From: Paramyrothecium sp. XJ0827
Lineage: Eukaryota; Ascomycota; Sordariomycetes; Hypocreales; Stachybotryaceae
Reading direction: 5' to 3'
Assembly: GCA_020881915.1 (NCBI GenBank)
Contig: JAJFPB010000004.1
Span: 248,001-312,000 of the forward strand
Length of the DNA: 64,000 bases
Shown piece after piece: positions 34,677 to 46,037 of this stretch. The translations under genes and the position numbers were made by a program. The notes under the pieces were generated by a model, which was not told the origin of the DNA, ran no database searches, and saw only the letters and a list, made by a program, of their open reading frames with translations. Numbering within the stretch: the stretch's first letter is position 1; each line of letters opens with the position of its first letter.

Positions 34677-35036
34677 ACAGGCTGATCACTTTTGAGCTGG
34701 TAAACTGTTTGAAACTACATCGGCGTGGAGGGGCACCTTGCCGTAAAGGGTTCATTTTTTTAACCTTGGCCCAGCCAAGTTGGCAGACCCGGGGATGATC
34801 CCAAGGTACACTATCGTGTGGTCTGCCTTGGTCGGAAGGTTGGGCAGCTGATTTAGAAAGAGGACATCCACCAAAACAGTTGTCGAACAGCGGCCAATCC
34901 CTTCAACTTACGACAAGACGTCCCCACATTGTTATTAGTAAAGTCGAAGTCGCGCAATGAATAAATATGCCAGACTTTGCTCTATTCTTTTGCACCAACG
35001 CATGCATTCATCCTGCAAGCTCCTCGGTAACTCGTG
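34677..35036. other. Intergenic between convergent genes
   Basis: Contains the imperfect foldback annotated separately. No gene. Confidence 0.5.
34762..34842. repeat. Imperfect 81-bp inverted repeat (foldback)
   Basis: Outer arms AACCTT/AAGGTT and inner arms GGCAGACC (34782-34789)/GGTCTGCC (34820-34827) pair with a few gaps. A small hairpin GGGAT-G-ATCCC sits near the centre. It lies 86 bp after the GLEYA stop codon. Confidence 0.5.
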
Positions 35037-36863
35037 CTACACTGCGCCTGGAATGGTAAAGTCCTCAGGCTTTACACCAGCAGCCCAATGATATTGTGCC
35101 GCTGCGTGATCATCCGGGGGAAGCTTCTGTCCACTTTGTTCGTAAAAGTTCTCGCGATAGGTTCCTCCTGTAACAGCATAGTCATCCCAGAATAGTCCCC
35201 GCGACCGAAGCTCGGGTAAAAGGAGTTCCGCAATGTCTTTGAAGGTTTGTGGAAATAGTACATAGCCCTGTCGCTGTAAGTATCAAGCATGGAACGAAGG
35301 TGTAAGAAGCACTCACAAAGTTGAAACCGTCGACGTCAGCCTCACGCACCCAAACCTCTAAACTATCGGCTACCTGTGACGGCGTGCCCACAAAAAGAGG
35401 ACCGTTTCCGCCAAGGCTGACATGCTCGGCCACCGTGTGTTTTGTCCATTTGGAATTGGCAGGCGAGAATCGAGCATAGCCTTCGACTGTTGACCTACGC
35501 GCGAGCCAGTTAGCTCTCAGCCAATGGGTGGAGTGAGATTTACCTCTTACCTGACAGCATTACTCTCAACCTGTCTCAATTCCTCTTCATCCCCGTACTG
35601 ATCAAGGTCGATACCTGTCCAGCCTCCGAAGAGTGATAGAGCACCCTCAAGAGAGGCATATTTCTTAGCTTCGTTGTACTTGGCCAGAGCCTCTTCCTCC
35701 GTCTTTCCCAAGATTGGAGTGACTAATGCTACCACCTTGATAGCTTTTGAGCTTCTGCCGAACTTTTCGGACGCTAATTGACGAATCTCAGCAATGTTTT
35801 TCGCACACACTTGTGGTGCATGTGCCGACGTGAATATGGCCTCTGCATGCTGTGCCGCAAACAGTTTTCCAGCTTTCGAAGCTCCAGCTTGTAGAAGCAG
35901 TGGTGTACGCTGCGGGCTCGGGTCAACAATGTGAGGTCCAGGAACATTGAACCATTTCCCCTTGTGGTTGATTTCTCGGACCAGCTCTGGGTCGGTGTAG
36001 AGGCCCTTAGCACGATCTAGCTTAATGGCATCATCGCGCCAAGAAGACTGGAACAGCTTATACATGACTTGCATGTATTCTTCAGCAAGTTCGTAGCGCT
36101 CATCGTGCTTTTCTTCAGTCAGCCAGTGTCTTGGGAAATTGGGGCCTGTACTAAATACCCCAAGTTGCTCGGTACGCCCCAAATTTCTCGCTGCCGAGTC
36201 TAGATAACTGGTAACAATCTTTTCTCACATGTTAGAAATGAATCTCAGGCAATTGTAAGAACATACATTCCACCCAAGTCTTTTGCGATCGTTAGCTAGT
36301 CACCCACAAAAAGCATGATTCAGTTTGACAACATACCTCCCCTTCGTGAGATGATCTATGGTTGATAGCCGTCGAGCAAGATGAAAAGGCTGCTCATAAG
36401 TGGTCGAGACGGTCACACCGAAGCCGATGCTCTTGGTTACAGCAGCCATGGCTGATACCACAGATAACGGCTCAGTCACAGGCCATTGGGCCCCGGATAT
36501 GATGGCAGGCTCCAAGGACTTCTTGTAAACATCATACCCTCCTGCCAGATCAGTCAGTCCAGTATAACTTAGATGTCGGAAATGTGTTCTACCTAGCACA
36601 TCAGCAATGAAGATTCCATGAAACTTGGCGGCCTCGAGAATTTTCGCCAATTCAACCCAGTGATCGATATCTTGGAAACGCCAGGATTGATCTTCTGGAT
36701 GCTGCCAAAGGCCAGGTGATTGATGGCCGCTGCCTACAACTCCAGGATCAGCTTCACCCAATCATGTAGGGACAGAACTGTCCTGGCACTCACACATCAT
36801 CACAAATGCGTTCAAGATGAGACGCTTCTTGCGGTCGGGCGCCGAGGTGATTGGTTCAGCCAT
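35037..36863 (-). CDS. LLM-class flavin monooxygenase, NtaA/SnaA/DszA type (6 exons incl. 13-bp microexon)
   Basis: Exons: 36863-36794, 36733-36337, 36279-36267, 36218-35551, 35494-35317, 35273-35037. They give 520 residues. Family landmarks are LILNAFVMMC, GHQSPGLWQHPEDQS, AKFHGIFIADVLG, the AAVTKSIGFGVTVST strand, GWNIVTSYLDSAARNLG, LLLQAGASKAG and GYVLFPQTFKDI. GWN is encoded by a 13-bp exon between introns of 57 and 48 bp, and without it the two large exons do not join in frame. These FMNH2-dependent enzymes, fed by a separate flavin reductase, oxidise chelators, sulfur compounds or polyketide-like substrates in the cytosol or peroxisome. It is divergent from the MDR reductase gene (518 bp apart). 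The substrate is unknown. Confidence 0.93.
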
Positions 36864-37381
36864 TGTAGTCGAATTGATCAATGATGCAAGTGTGGCGTTG
36901 CGGCAGGACAGGGGACCTTCATCTGTCTTGTGTAAGCAAGAATGTAGAGTCTGTTGAAGCGACACAATGGAACTGCTTTATCAGGAATCGAAATTCTTGT
37001 TCAATCAAGTAAGATCTGCTCTCCCGGCAACGAGATATTATGACGCGTCAGGGGTGGTACGGCCGAAGCTGCCCCTCATCCCAATATTTGTCGCAGTTCC
37101 GATTTGAGGCATGATGTGCCTTAGCGCCCGGCACTTGTGCATATAAGCGTTGACGTGATAACGGAATGATCTTGCACAAGCCCGAGCTAGTCTGTGTGGA
37201 GCATCATCCCACTCAGCAGCCGTCTTTGACGCCCAACGATATTCCCGGTCCGGCGTGTCATTGCTTATATGAGCGTCAAGAGGAGGGAAACTGAATTACC
37301 CCTCCAATTATGCAGTCGGAGCTGTTTTTGGACACCCAGGGAATGCCACCTTCATCTCCCTTCCCCTGCGATTGAGAATAC
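36864..37381. other. Divergent promoter between LLM monooxygenase and MDR reductase
   Basis: 518 bp shared by two outward genes. Holds CCCGGTCCGG near 37244-37253, a TCGGAACT-type element (minus strand, near 37095) and ATATAAG near 37140. No gene. Confidence 0.5.
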
Positions 37382-38736
37382 ATGATGTCAAACACACAAA
37401 CAGTACTGCTTCTTCACGGCCCCAGACAGGCATATCAGATTGCCCACGAGTATCCGATTCCTTCTCTGCAGAGCAAATCAGAGGTTCTTGTCAGAGTCAA
37501 GGCTATTGGGCTGAATCCCATTGATTGGAAATCTCCGTGAGTTGACACCTTCACTTCATAACAGCAAGTATACTGATTTATTTTTCTTAGAGATTTTAAT
37601 TTTGGCATACCGGAGTTGCCGTACATCTCTGGTAGGGAGCTCTCTGGAGAGGTAGTGTTAGCCGAAGACGAAACCTCAAGATGGAAACCAAATGACAAGG
37701 TGAACAAGACGCAGGTCAGAGAGAAAATTTCATATATTAACAGTGCCTGTCAGGTTGTCGCTATTAGTACGGACTACAGAGACTTGCGCAAGGCTGCGTA
37801 TCAGCAATTCGTGGTGGCTTCAGCTCATAACCTTGTCAGACTTCCGCCAACATGGACATATAGCCATGGTTCGACCATTGGTGTTGCATTCGTTGCGTCA
37901 TCCTTGGCACTTGGTCTCAGCCTCGGGCTCGACTTTTCAAGTGTGCTAGATGGCCCTGACCTCTACAGTATTGTCCGGGATATCTCACCAGAACTCATCC
38001 CACAAGATGTTAGGACCGAGGTTTTATCAAATATTCGGAATAATGAGCGGTTGCAAAGCGGAGATTGGCTTGCGATATGGGGAGGTATGTGGTCGCTATT
38101 CTTCCTTCACTTGAGGCTCTACTAATGGATTCCAAAGGCTCCGCTACCTCCGCAAACTTGACCATTCAACTTGCTAAGCTTGTGGGTGTGAAAATCGCAG
38201 TTTTTGTTGACCAGGCGAAACACGGCTTGTGGCTCTCAAACGACCCAATCCTCAAACCGGACCTACTCGTTGATAGCCATGATCCGGAACGTGCTATAAG
38301 CATCGCTCTCGCAAACACAAGGGGAAGATTACGACACGGCCTGGACACGAGAGGGAAAGATACCGCCGGGCATCTCCTTCGCACACTTCTATCTAGGACG
38401 GGGTCAACCGAAGCAGCGTATCATACTTTACCAACCCCTCCAGGCACACCTGGTAGAGAAGATAGCAGAGTCCACCTTGTCGGTATGAGTGGATTGCCAA
38501 AAGAGTTCCCGCAAGACAAGGCTGTTCTACACTCGGTGCCTATCAAGCTCTTTCACGATGTGCCTGCAGTTGGTGCCTCACTAACCACATGGCTTGAGAG
38601 GCTCCTTGAGAATGGCCTTCTTCATCCACCACGGATAATTGAGACGTACAACGGGTTAGAGAATGTCAATCAGGGTCTTGATCGTATGCGAAAAGGGGAG
38701 ATCAGAGGAGGAAAAGTCGTCGTTACTCTTCAGTAA
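37382..38736 (+). CDS. Zinc-type alcohol dehydrogenase-like / enoyl reductase (MDR family, 4 exons)
   Basis: Exons 37382-37536, 37591-37699, 37754-38084 and 38138-38736 give 397 residues. The N-terminal GroES-like domain shows HEYPIPSLQSKSEVLVRVKAIGLNPIDWK and the SGRELSGEVV segment; the cofactor domain starts at GDWLAIWGGSATSANL. The zinc ligands of true alcohol dehydrogenases are absent, so this is the quinone-oxidoreductase/trans-enoyl-reductase branch, which reduces activated double bonds with NADPH. The second intron is 54 bp, in frame and free of stops, so a retained-intron product is possible. The cofactor loop is GGSATS, not the usual GxGxxG, as in many fungal trans-ER proteins. Divergent from the LLM monooxygenase and followed by a BVMO. 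Confidence 0.9.
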
Positions 38737-39243
38737 TAGAGTTAGATAATGATAGACCAGCTTTATCCATGACTAGAATTCGACCTCTACTGCTATTAGA
38801 GGAGTTAATACCGTGTACTTGCATCCTGAATGAGGCCCAACCCAGTGTGAGCCTCACGGGGTCCAAGCGTCTGTCAAGCCACGATGGAATTACCCGGAAC
38901 ACCGGAACAGACGTATCGAATCAAGCGTTTCAATATTCTTATCATTCTAAAAACTCCGACGGGCATCATCCGAGGGCTGAAACAGGCCATGTGCAATCTT
39001 GAATGGCGACATTGTCGGCTTTCGGCTGCGGCAGGCTTCAACTGAGGGGGGAAGTGTGTGGTGCAATGCTCTAGCGGCGTTGCGTGCTTCGTGCCTCACG
39101 CTGCCGGTGAGCCACAACCGGACCGACAAACCGGAACATCCCACGCCGACCAGTATTTAGGCGACAATTTGGATCTGGACACCGTAATCAGGCCGTGCTA
39201 ATCAATTAATCGAAAAGGAATCTCTTACCACGACTTTGTCAAG
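38737..39243. other. Promoter region of the second BVMO
   Basis: No gene. Contains three copies of CCGGAACA, annotated separately, and several further CCGG words at 39104 and 39118. Confidence 0.5.
38894..39138 (+). promoter_or_regulatory. Three CCGGAACA elements upstream of BVMO
   Basis: CCGGAACA is tandemly duplicated at 38894-38909 and present again at 39131-39138, 106-350 bp upstream of the ATG at 39244. The CGG core suggests a Zn2Cys6 protein. No regulator is encoded in this block, so it would have to act from elsewhere. Confidence 0.5.
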
Positions 39244-41166
39244 ATGGCTCCTGCAGTAGTTGGAGGAGATGCGGCTGTTCGCCATGCAGAAGAGACCCCA
39301 GCTCCGAATCCCCCAGTGGTGCCAGTCCTTTCTAATGAAGACTCAAAACCGTCAAAAACCACAAATGGAAACAATGGCAGTCATTTCGTACCGAACTATC
39401 CAACCCCACGCGTCTCACTGATTGATCGATTCATCGACGAACCACGTCAACTGAACGTCGCTGTCATTGGAGGCGGCCTTGCAGGCATCCTCTCCGGAAT
39501 CCTTCTCCCCCAAAAGGTGCCCGGCATCAAATTGACGATTTATGAGAAGAATCATGACTTTGTGAGTCCTCACATCCCACAGAATCACACATTCATAAGC
39601 TTCTTGCTAACTCATTCATTCCAGGGTGGGACGTGGCTGGAGAATGTATACCCCGGAGTAAGATGTGACATCCCATCGCACGTCTATCAGTCAACTTTTG
39701 CACCCAACATCAACTGGTCAGATGAATTTGCTTCCGGTACAGAAATCAGGGACTACTGGCAGAAACTTGCACGAAAACACAACGTCTATCAGTATGCTCA
39801 ATTCGAGCGAAAGGTTGATGGCATTGAATGGGACGAGAACGATGGATCTTGGGTACTCACGATCAAAAACACTGCTACGGAAGAAATAAGCCAGGACAGG
39901 GCCCACTTCGTGATCTCAGCAGTCGGCAGGTTCAATGCCTGGCAGTTACCTGACTACCCCGGACTTTCTGAGTACAAGGGCGTCCTGCGCCATGCTTCCA
40001 ACTGGAGCTCTGACTTTGACCCGAAAGACAAGAGAGTGGCCGTCATTGGCAATGGTGCGAGCGGTATTCAACTTGTTGCCAACATTCAAAAAACTGTTGG
40101 TCGCCTTGATCACTATGTGAGAGGGCGGACATGGATCGCCACTTCTTGGGCGGGCGATGATAGAACGTTGGAACCTCAACCAATTTCTGAAGAGAAAAAG
40201 AGCTCGTTCGAGGATCCTAAGCAATACCTGGCATTCCGGAAAGAACTGGAAGCTAAGTATTGGAGACGGTTTGGGACGTTTTTCCGTAACTCCGAGGCGA
40301 ACGAGGAGCTGCGACAGCGGTTCATCGAAGTGATGACCAAGCGTCTCGCCAAAAAACCCCATCTCATCGACTTAATAATTCCGGACTTTTCTCCAAACTG
40401 CCGTCGATTGACCCCAGGCCCTGGGTATCTTGAGGCCGTGGCAGAGGACAACGTGGACTACATCACAACGCCAATTCGCCGTTTCACTGAGAATGGCATT
40501 GAAACAGATGACGGTGTCATCCGAGAAGTGGACGCTATCTTCTGTGCTACAGGAGCCAATCGGGACATGGTTCCCCAATTTCCCGTTATCGCTTCAGGCC
40601 AAGACTTGCGGGAGCTTTGGAAGCAAGATGGGAATCACGGCTTTCCTTACACATACCTTGGCGTGGCCACCCCAGGCTTTCCAAACCTTTTCCACCTTCA
40701 TGGTCCGCATGGTACTGGCCCATCAGGGACAGTGCCATACAGCGTAGAATCACAAATAACCCATTTTGCCAAGATCCTTCGCAAGGCCTCGAGGGAGGGG
40801 ATCAAGGCTATGGAGCCAACAGTTAAGGCCACTGAAGATTTCATAGAGTATTCTGATGCGTTTTTTACTAGCACAGTACTCTCTGATGGCTGCAGCTCAT
40901 GGTATAATGGTGGCAAGCCTGGAGGTCGGATACACGGAGTCTGGCCGGGGAGCGCTGTGCATTTGGCGCTCGTGCGCCGAGACCCTAGGTGGGAGGATTG
41001 GGATTACAAATACCTATCAGATACCGGAAACCGGTTTCTGTGGTATTTCGGCAATGGCTGGTCTAAGCTCGAGGGTGATCCGGAAGCGGACTTGACAAGA
41101 TACCTAAAGGAGCCTGACCAGATCGATCTTCGCGATGTACATGAGAGCTGGTGGGCATTCCCTTAG
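39244..41166 (+). CDS. Second FAD-dependent Baeyer-Villiger-type monooxygenase (2 exons)
   Basis: Exons 39244-39561 and 39625-41166 flank a 63-bp intron (GTGAGT...CAG with GCTAAC branch point) that happens to be in frame and stop-free. Splicing gives 619 residues; the unspliced 640-residue frame would break the FAD domain inside the conserved GGTW motif. Motifs: GGGLAG at about 77-82, GGTWLENVYPG right after the junction, YKGVLRHASNW (fingerprint FxGxxxHxxxW with Tyr for Phe) near 225, and GNGASG for the second cofactor. A long, low-complexity N-terminus (about 60 residues) precedes the FAD fold. The family oxygenates ketones, or sometimes hydroxylates. Downstream of the MDR reductase and upstream of an UNC93-like transporter on the same strand. 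Confidence 0.95.
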   Translation: MAPAVVGGDAAVRHAEETPAPNPPVVPVLSNEDSKPSKTTNGNNGSHFVPNYPTPRVSLIDRFIDEPRQLNVAVIGGGLAGILSGILLPQKVPGIKLTIYEKNHDFVSPHIPQNHTFISFLLTHSFQGGTWLENVYPGVRCDIPSHVYQSTFAPNINWSDEFASGTEIRDYWQKLARKHNVYQYAQFERKVDGIEWDENDGSWVLTIKNTATEEISQDRAHFVISAVGRFNAWQLPDYPGLSEYKGVLRHASNWSSDFDPKDKRVAVIGNGASGIQLVANIQKTVGRLDHYVRGRTWIATSWAGDDRTLEPQPISEEKKSSFEDPKQYLAFRKELEAKYWRRFGTFFRNSEANEELRQRFIEVMTKRLAKKPHLIDLIIPDFSPNCRRLTPGPGYLEAVAEDNVDYITTPIRRFTENGIETDDGVIREVDAIFCATGANRDMVPQFPVIASGQDLRELWKQDGNHGFPYTYLGVATPGFPNLFHLHGPHGTGPSGTVPYSVESQITHFAKILRKASREGIKAMEPTVKATEDFIEYSDAFFTSTVLSDGCSSWYNGGKPGGRIHGVWPGSAVHLALVRRDPRWEDWDYKYLSDTGNRFLWYFGNGWSKLEGDPEADLTRYLKEPDQIDLRDVHESWWAFP

Positions 41167-41612
41167 ATAGCAATGTCACATCAGTATGCAAACGATGATT
41201 AGCGGCTGCCTCTTGTTGGCCCAAAATATGACGAGCTCGCCCACGTGGATTGTGTCATCCCAGCCCACCATCTCACCATCTTAGTGACAGGGGTGGCTTT
41301 GCACCCTGGTGGAACAACGTGAATACCCCTGGACCCCTGGTTTGCGATCCCTTCGCAGCCCGGTTGTTAGGTGCCGAAAAACTTTATCTCGGCTGTAGTG
41401 CTTTGACTAAAACTCTAGCTTCCATTACGTGCTATGCCGGTGCATTTACCGGTATCGGCTCCACATGAGCTTGACGAGATGTTCGTTGTCACGCGTAGGC
41501 ACAATTGCTCCTGGGCGGGTTATATGATGAGAGTTTCCTAGTTCCCGCACTCTTCATTCCAGCTATACTCTCAAATTTCTTTCATTTTAGACAATCAAAC
41601 TTTTGAAAATAA
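41167..41612. other. Intergenic, promoter of the UNC93-like gene
   Basis: 446 bp. No gene seen. A CT-rich leader precedes the ATG at 41613. Confidence 0.4.
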
Positions 41613-43290
41613 ATGATGGCGGATTTGGAGGAGCCCCCTCACACGGTTGTGACCCCGATCACTCCGCAGCGGAAGGGCAAGCAGATGTTAACCCCTTGTG
41701 ACATTTACGTGACTAACTCATCTGAATGTTATTAGTGAGATGGTATAGGTCGACCTTCTATAACATGACCATTCTCGGATTATGCAATCTCGCAGCACCA
41801 GGAATCTGGGGAGCGATGAACTCTCTGGGCGCCGGTGGAGCACAGAAGCCATACCTGGTCAATACAGCCAACGCACTGACGTTCTGCTTGATGGTCGTGT
41901 CTTGCTGGCTCTCAAGCGCTCTTGTTCATTATGTGGGCATTAAGTGGGCGTTGCTATTCGGGACGTACGTTTCGTCCGAGAGTGTTTTGTTCCGATTCAG
42001 GTTCTGATCTGATATCTAGGTTGGGTTATGCCCCTTACGCAGCTGGGTTATACACGAATAATCGGTTCGGGGACGAGTGGCTCGTGATCCTGGGTGCCGC
42101 GCTTTGTGGCGTGTCAGCTGGAGTCTTTTGGATGGCTGAAGCCGCCATAGCTATTGCATACCCAGAACCGTGGAATCGAGGCAAGGCATTGGGCTACTGG
42201 TTAACGTTTCGGCTCAGTGGACAAATCATCGGCGGAGCCATAAATCTTGGCTTGAATGCTGACCGTAACGAAGCTGGCAAAGTATCATACACGGTCTTCT
42301 TGGTATTCATTGCGATTCAGGCTGTCGGCCCTCTAGTTGCCCTGCTTTTGAATAAGCCTGAGCAGGTAGAGAGAACAGACGGGGTGGCAGTCAAGTTGAA
42401 GATTGCAGAGAACCCATGGACCGAGATTAAAAGTACCACCAAGCTCTTTTTCACAAAGAGATTTCTCCTTCTGGTACTTTTCATCGGTCAGGCTGTCTTC
42501 GCCGAGGCAGTGTTCTTTACGTACCTCTCGCGTAAGTTCTTCAGAAGCAGTTCATGGAAGCATCTAATCATGTCGTTAGTTTGGTTTTCTGTCAGAGCCC
42601 GCGCTCTGGGATCGTTCCTGTCTGGTATCGTGGCCGTAACCGGTGGCAATCTCCTTGGTGTAGGTAAAACAGGTTGCCGAGTGTCCATTTTGTACTAACC
42701 CGAGAAAAGGTTTGGCTTGATCGGACATCGATATCGCTTCAGAAAAGAGCCCGAGGCGCTTTCTGGACTATCATCGTTCTTCAAGGTGCTTGGTGGAGCT
42801 GGGCTACTGTTCTCGTCACTCGATTTCGGAATACCCAGCCGACATATGACTGGGCAAGCGAGAACTTCGGTGCTGCTTTTGCAGTGTTCATATTCTTGAC
42901 TCTTGGTTTCCAGTTGAACTACATGTTCGCGTATGTTTTCATACTTGACCACATTCACAGTAAATCCGATCAGAGCTAACATCATTTAGTTACTTCATTA
43001 TCCAAAACCTGGCCCTAGATGAAGAAGAAGTTGTACGATATGCAGCTATCCTACGTGGAACAGAGTCAGCTTGGCAAGCGGTCAGTTACGGCTTGGGATC
43101 CGTCAAGGTAATAGCCGAAGTCGGTGGTGTCTACATGAACTTCGGTCTATGGGCAATTTCTATAGTTCCAGCCTGGCTGGTGCTTCGCAACTTCCGCCAT
43201 GAGCCTCAGTTCGCCAACGGCCCTTCGAGTGACAGTGGCAACGAGGGCAATATTTCCACAGACGGAAAAGATAAGCAGGGAAAGTCTTAA
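41613..43290 (+). CDS. UNC93-like MFS membrane protein (6 exons)
   Basis: Exons: 41613-41686, 41740-41964, 42020-42531, 42580-42659, 42710-42930, 42990-43290. They give about 470 residues with eleven or so membrane helices. Family segments: WYRSTFYNMTILGLCNLAAPGIWGAMNSLG, RALGSFLSGIVAVTGGNLLG and DRTSISLQKRARGAFW. The first intron boundaries are uncertain (I used 41687-41739; the WYRST segment fixes the frame only after it). The third intron (48 bp) is in frame. UNC93-type proteins are poorly understood in fungi; some act as transport or trafficking factors, and several sit in metabolite clusters as exporters. Its place beside the BVMO on the same strand makes it the candidate transporter of the block. 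Confidence 0.88.
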
Positions 43291-46037
43291 GATTCGGCAA
43301 TTAAGCATCATAGATAGGAGACGCATGGTAAGTGTTGTTTCAGTACAAGAGCTCCATCACGGTGGAGAGCAAAGAGTAGTCGATGAAGCTTGCCGGGCCA
43401 CAAGCCCTGACTCTTGGATTCAAGTGGGCTGGAAATAGATTTTATGCCTAATTCCTGACCCAAGTTCATCAAATTCAACACTTAGACCTAAGATTTCCTT
43501 CAGGATTGATCTCAGTCTGGCCGTGGGTGACACTGACACTGGAAGGGCATATGAGCCGTGTCTTTAATATCCACAGAATGCGTATGACTCCAGGTGCTCA
43601 TCGAAAAAAAGAAGCCGAGATCAAGTAATAATTGGGATGTAGAATTATGCCAGGACTTTCTGACGTCAATTCAATTCTTGGGCTTATCTCGCATGCGCGC
43701 AAGAAGATACTAGTAAAGCGCCAGCGGAGGCAGTAAGCATCGACAGCTGACCACGAACTCCCACTGACTTCTCCTTCTTCGCACACTTGCCTGCACTCTC
43801 TAGCCACTTGCGCGAATGCCTGTGGTCCTCCCAGTCCCAACGTAAATTGTCTGACTCCTTGTGATTCCTTGGCTAGCAATAGTCCCTTGACTCCCACTCT
43901 CCTGTGCTATAGTTGAATTGTTCCGGCTTCCAGGTGGGCGGCCACGCTTTCTCTTTTGGGATGGAGGCGCCTGGGATTGATATGCTTGCTGCAGAGATGC
44001 TAAGGCCCGACTGCTTTCCTGAGATGCTGCAGAGGGCACAGGTCTGCTGGCACTCCTTGCTTAGGGTTAGTATTGGATAGCGTAGTCGCCGTCGACTGTC
44101 CATACCCGTTGGCGTACCATGTTTATGCCTGCGTCGATCAGAATGCGCTCGAGTGGCATAACGGCTCCGGCAAGAGTTCGGTACGACACGCCATTGTTAC
44201 GCTCTTTCATGATAGTGGAGGACTAACCAACGCCTCGGTATTGTAGCCCAGAGATTTTGCTCGGGACAGTCTGGTCAGAACTTTGCTTGCGGAAGAAGCC
44301 AAAGAAGTAACAGCAGCAGCTGTCTCGTATTCAAGCGGTGGGGAGGCAGAGAAAGTGGACGCGGCAGACGTGGGCTCGACGTAGATCTCGGTCAACGAGA
44401 CCGCCTCGCTGGACGTTATTTCATCAGAGGTGTAAAGCACCTAGCAAGGGTGAAAACGAAAGATGCATTTTGACAAAAATCTAAAAGAGTGACACCCGCT
44501 TGGGGAGAAAGGAATGACGGATTGAAGGGCGCGACAGCTCAACGAAATTGAGATCGCGGGCATGCCATAACTTATAGACCCCCCTAAATCTAAACACATC
44601 AACGTGTGATTAAGATTGAAAGAGCTGTAAGGTTGTTGTCTTTTCAAGCCTACATCTTCCATAAGCTATACTGTAAGCGTTCAAGAGTTTAATTGTGAAC
44701 ACAATGGCAGAGCTCAAATGAAATTCTCTTGATATCGGCAACGGAGGGCACTCCCGATTGGGCAAAGCCAAATCGATCCCGGAGGCCCACTGTAAGCAGT
44801 TTGGAGGACGTGAAATCTCGAAATGTGTTCATGGCCGTTAACAGTTCGATTGCCATTTCATCTCACTGGTTCAATGAGCGCCAGCGACGCCCCCTTCCAG
44901 GTTGCTGCAACATTCTAGCACAAGGCCTCCTTCCCCCCTTTGTATTTAAATTTTTAAAAAATTTCCCCAACATACTGTTATCTTCTAATGCTGGCTCCTC
45001 CTCACCACAAAGACACTGATGAAATAACAGGCTTCAATTCCATAAGCGGTCTAGAGCCATATCAAACGTGACAAGATGATTCCTACAGATCAAAAGCCAT
45101 TTATATTTATTCTTGTACCATTCATGCTCTGCTTCATTCCAGCCCAGGAAGACAGAGTTGTAAGCACTATAGTCAGGTCCTCTTAGTTTCTTCACACTTA
45201 AAGCAGTAGAAAGAATCTGGCTTGCCGGTTACAACGTGTTCTAAAAGTTTTATCATGAGTACTTGGGTCCAGATATTTCTCCCAGCTGTAGCCAGAGACA
45301 AGTTCAGCTTCAGAAGAGTTTGTGGGGGGTTTATACTGTAGAATAATCTCTTCCAAAGAGGGCTTGTAAAGTTGGAAAAACACAGATAATAGCCACTCAA
45401 GGGCTCTTGTCTTGAATGCGTACCAGTGTTTCATTAGTTGGGCTTCAACATCGCGCCTACTCCATTCCTGCCGGTATCCGGAATCAGGCTATAGTCGGGA
45501 AAGATGAGAAGTAAGTATGGCTGCCGAAAAGGACCCCTTTCCTGAGTATTCTGGATGATCAGTCAACTCCCAACTTTCAGCCGCTTTATTGGTGCTTTAT
45601 GAAGAGAGGTATTAACATGCTGACTTCCGGGAGCACAATTTTGCCTTTTCTTCGAGTAAAAAGGCAACTGGGTTGATGTGGAAAAATCTTGGAGTGATTC
45701 TCAGTAGCATCGTGAGTGAGTCGTCACTAGGCATTGCTCTCACTGGTTTCGATGCCTCTGGGTCAATTTGGATAATCCCCAACTCTAGCATGGCTATCAT
45801 ACAAAAAGTCATCTTAGCAGAGGGTTTGTCAATTTAATGCGACCAATAAGCAGTGTTGCAACCCTTCGCTGGACGCTCAGAGAGCACGCGATGTATGTAA
45901 CCAAAAAGGTTAATCAACATGTGAGGGCGCATCAACTCGTTGGTAAAAAAAACAAAAACACTGGACTAGCAGTCCCACCATTTTAACCAATCAGGGAAAG
46001 ACGGTAGCCAAGCATCTTGAGCTATCCGGGAGACTAG
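43291..46037. other. 2.7-kb gene-poor, apparently decayed segment
   Basis: Minus-strand fragments include a frame at 43800-44039 with an AT-hook-like KRKRGRPPGSRN and a Ser/Ala-rich frame at 44207-44440; they are not joinable into a gene I recognise. TTAGGGTTAG (44061-44070) resembles 1.7 fungal telomere units. Other unassigned minus-strand frames are at 45173-45434 and 45612-45812. Best read as relics, possibly of a mobile element. Confidence 0.45.

Noticed and set aside
44061..44070. Interstitial telomere repeat TTAGGGTTAG
   Set aside because: Less than two units; a match of this length is expected by chance about once in ten windows of this size.
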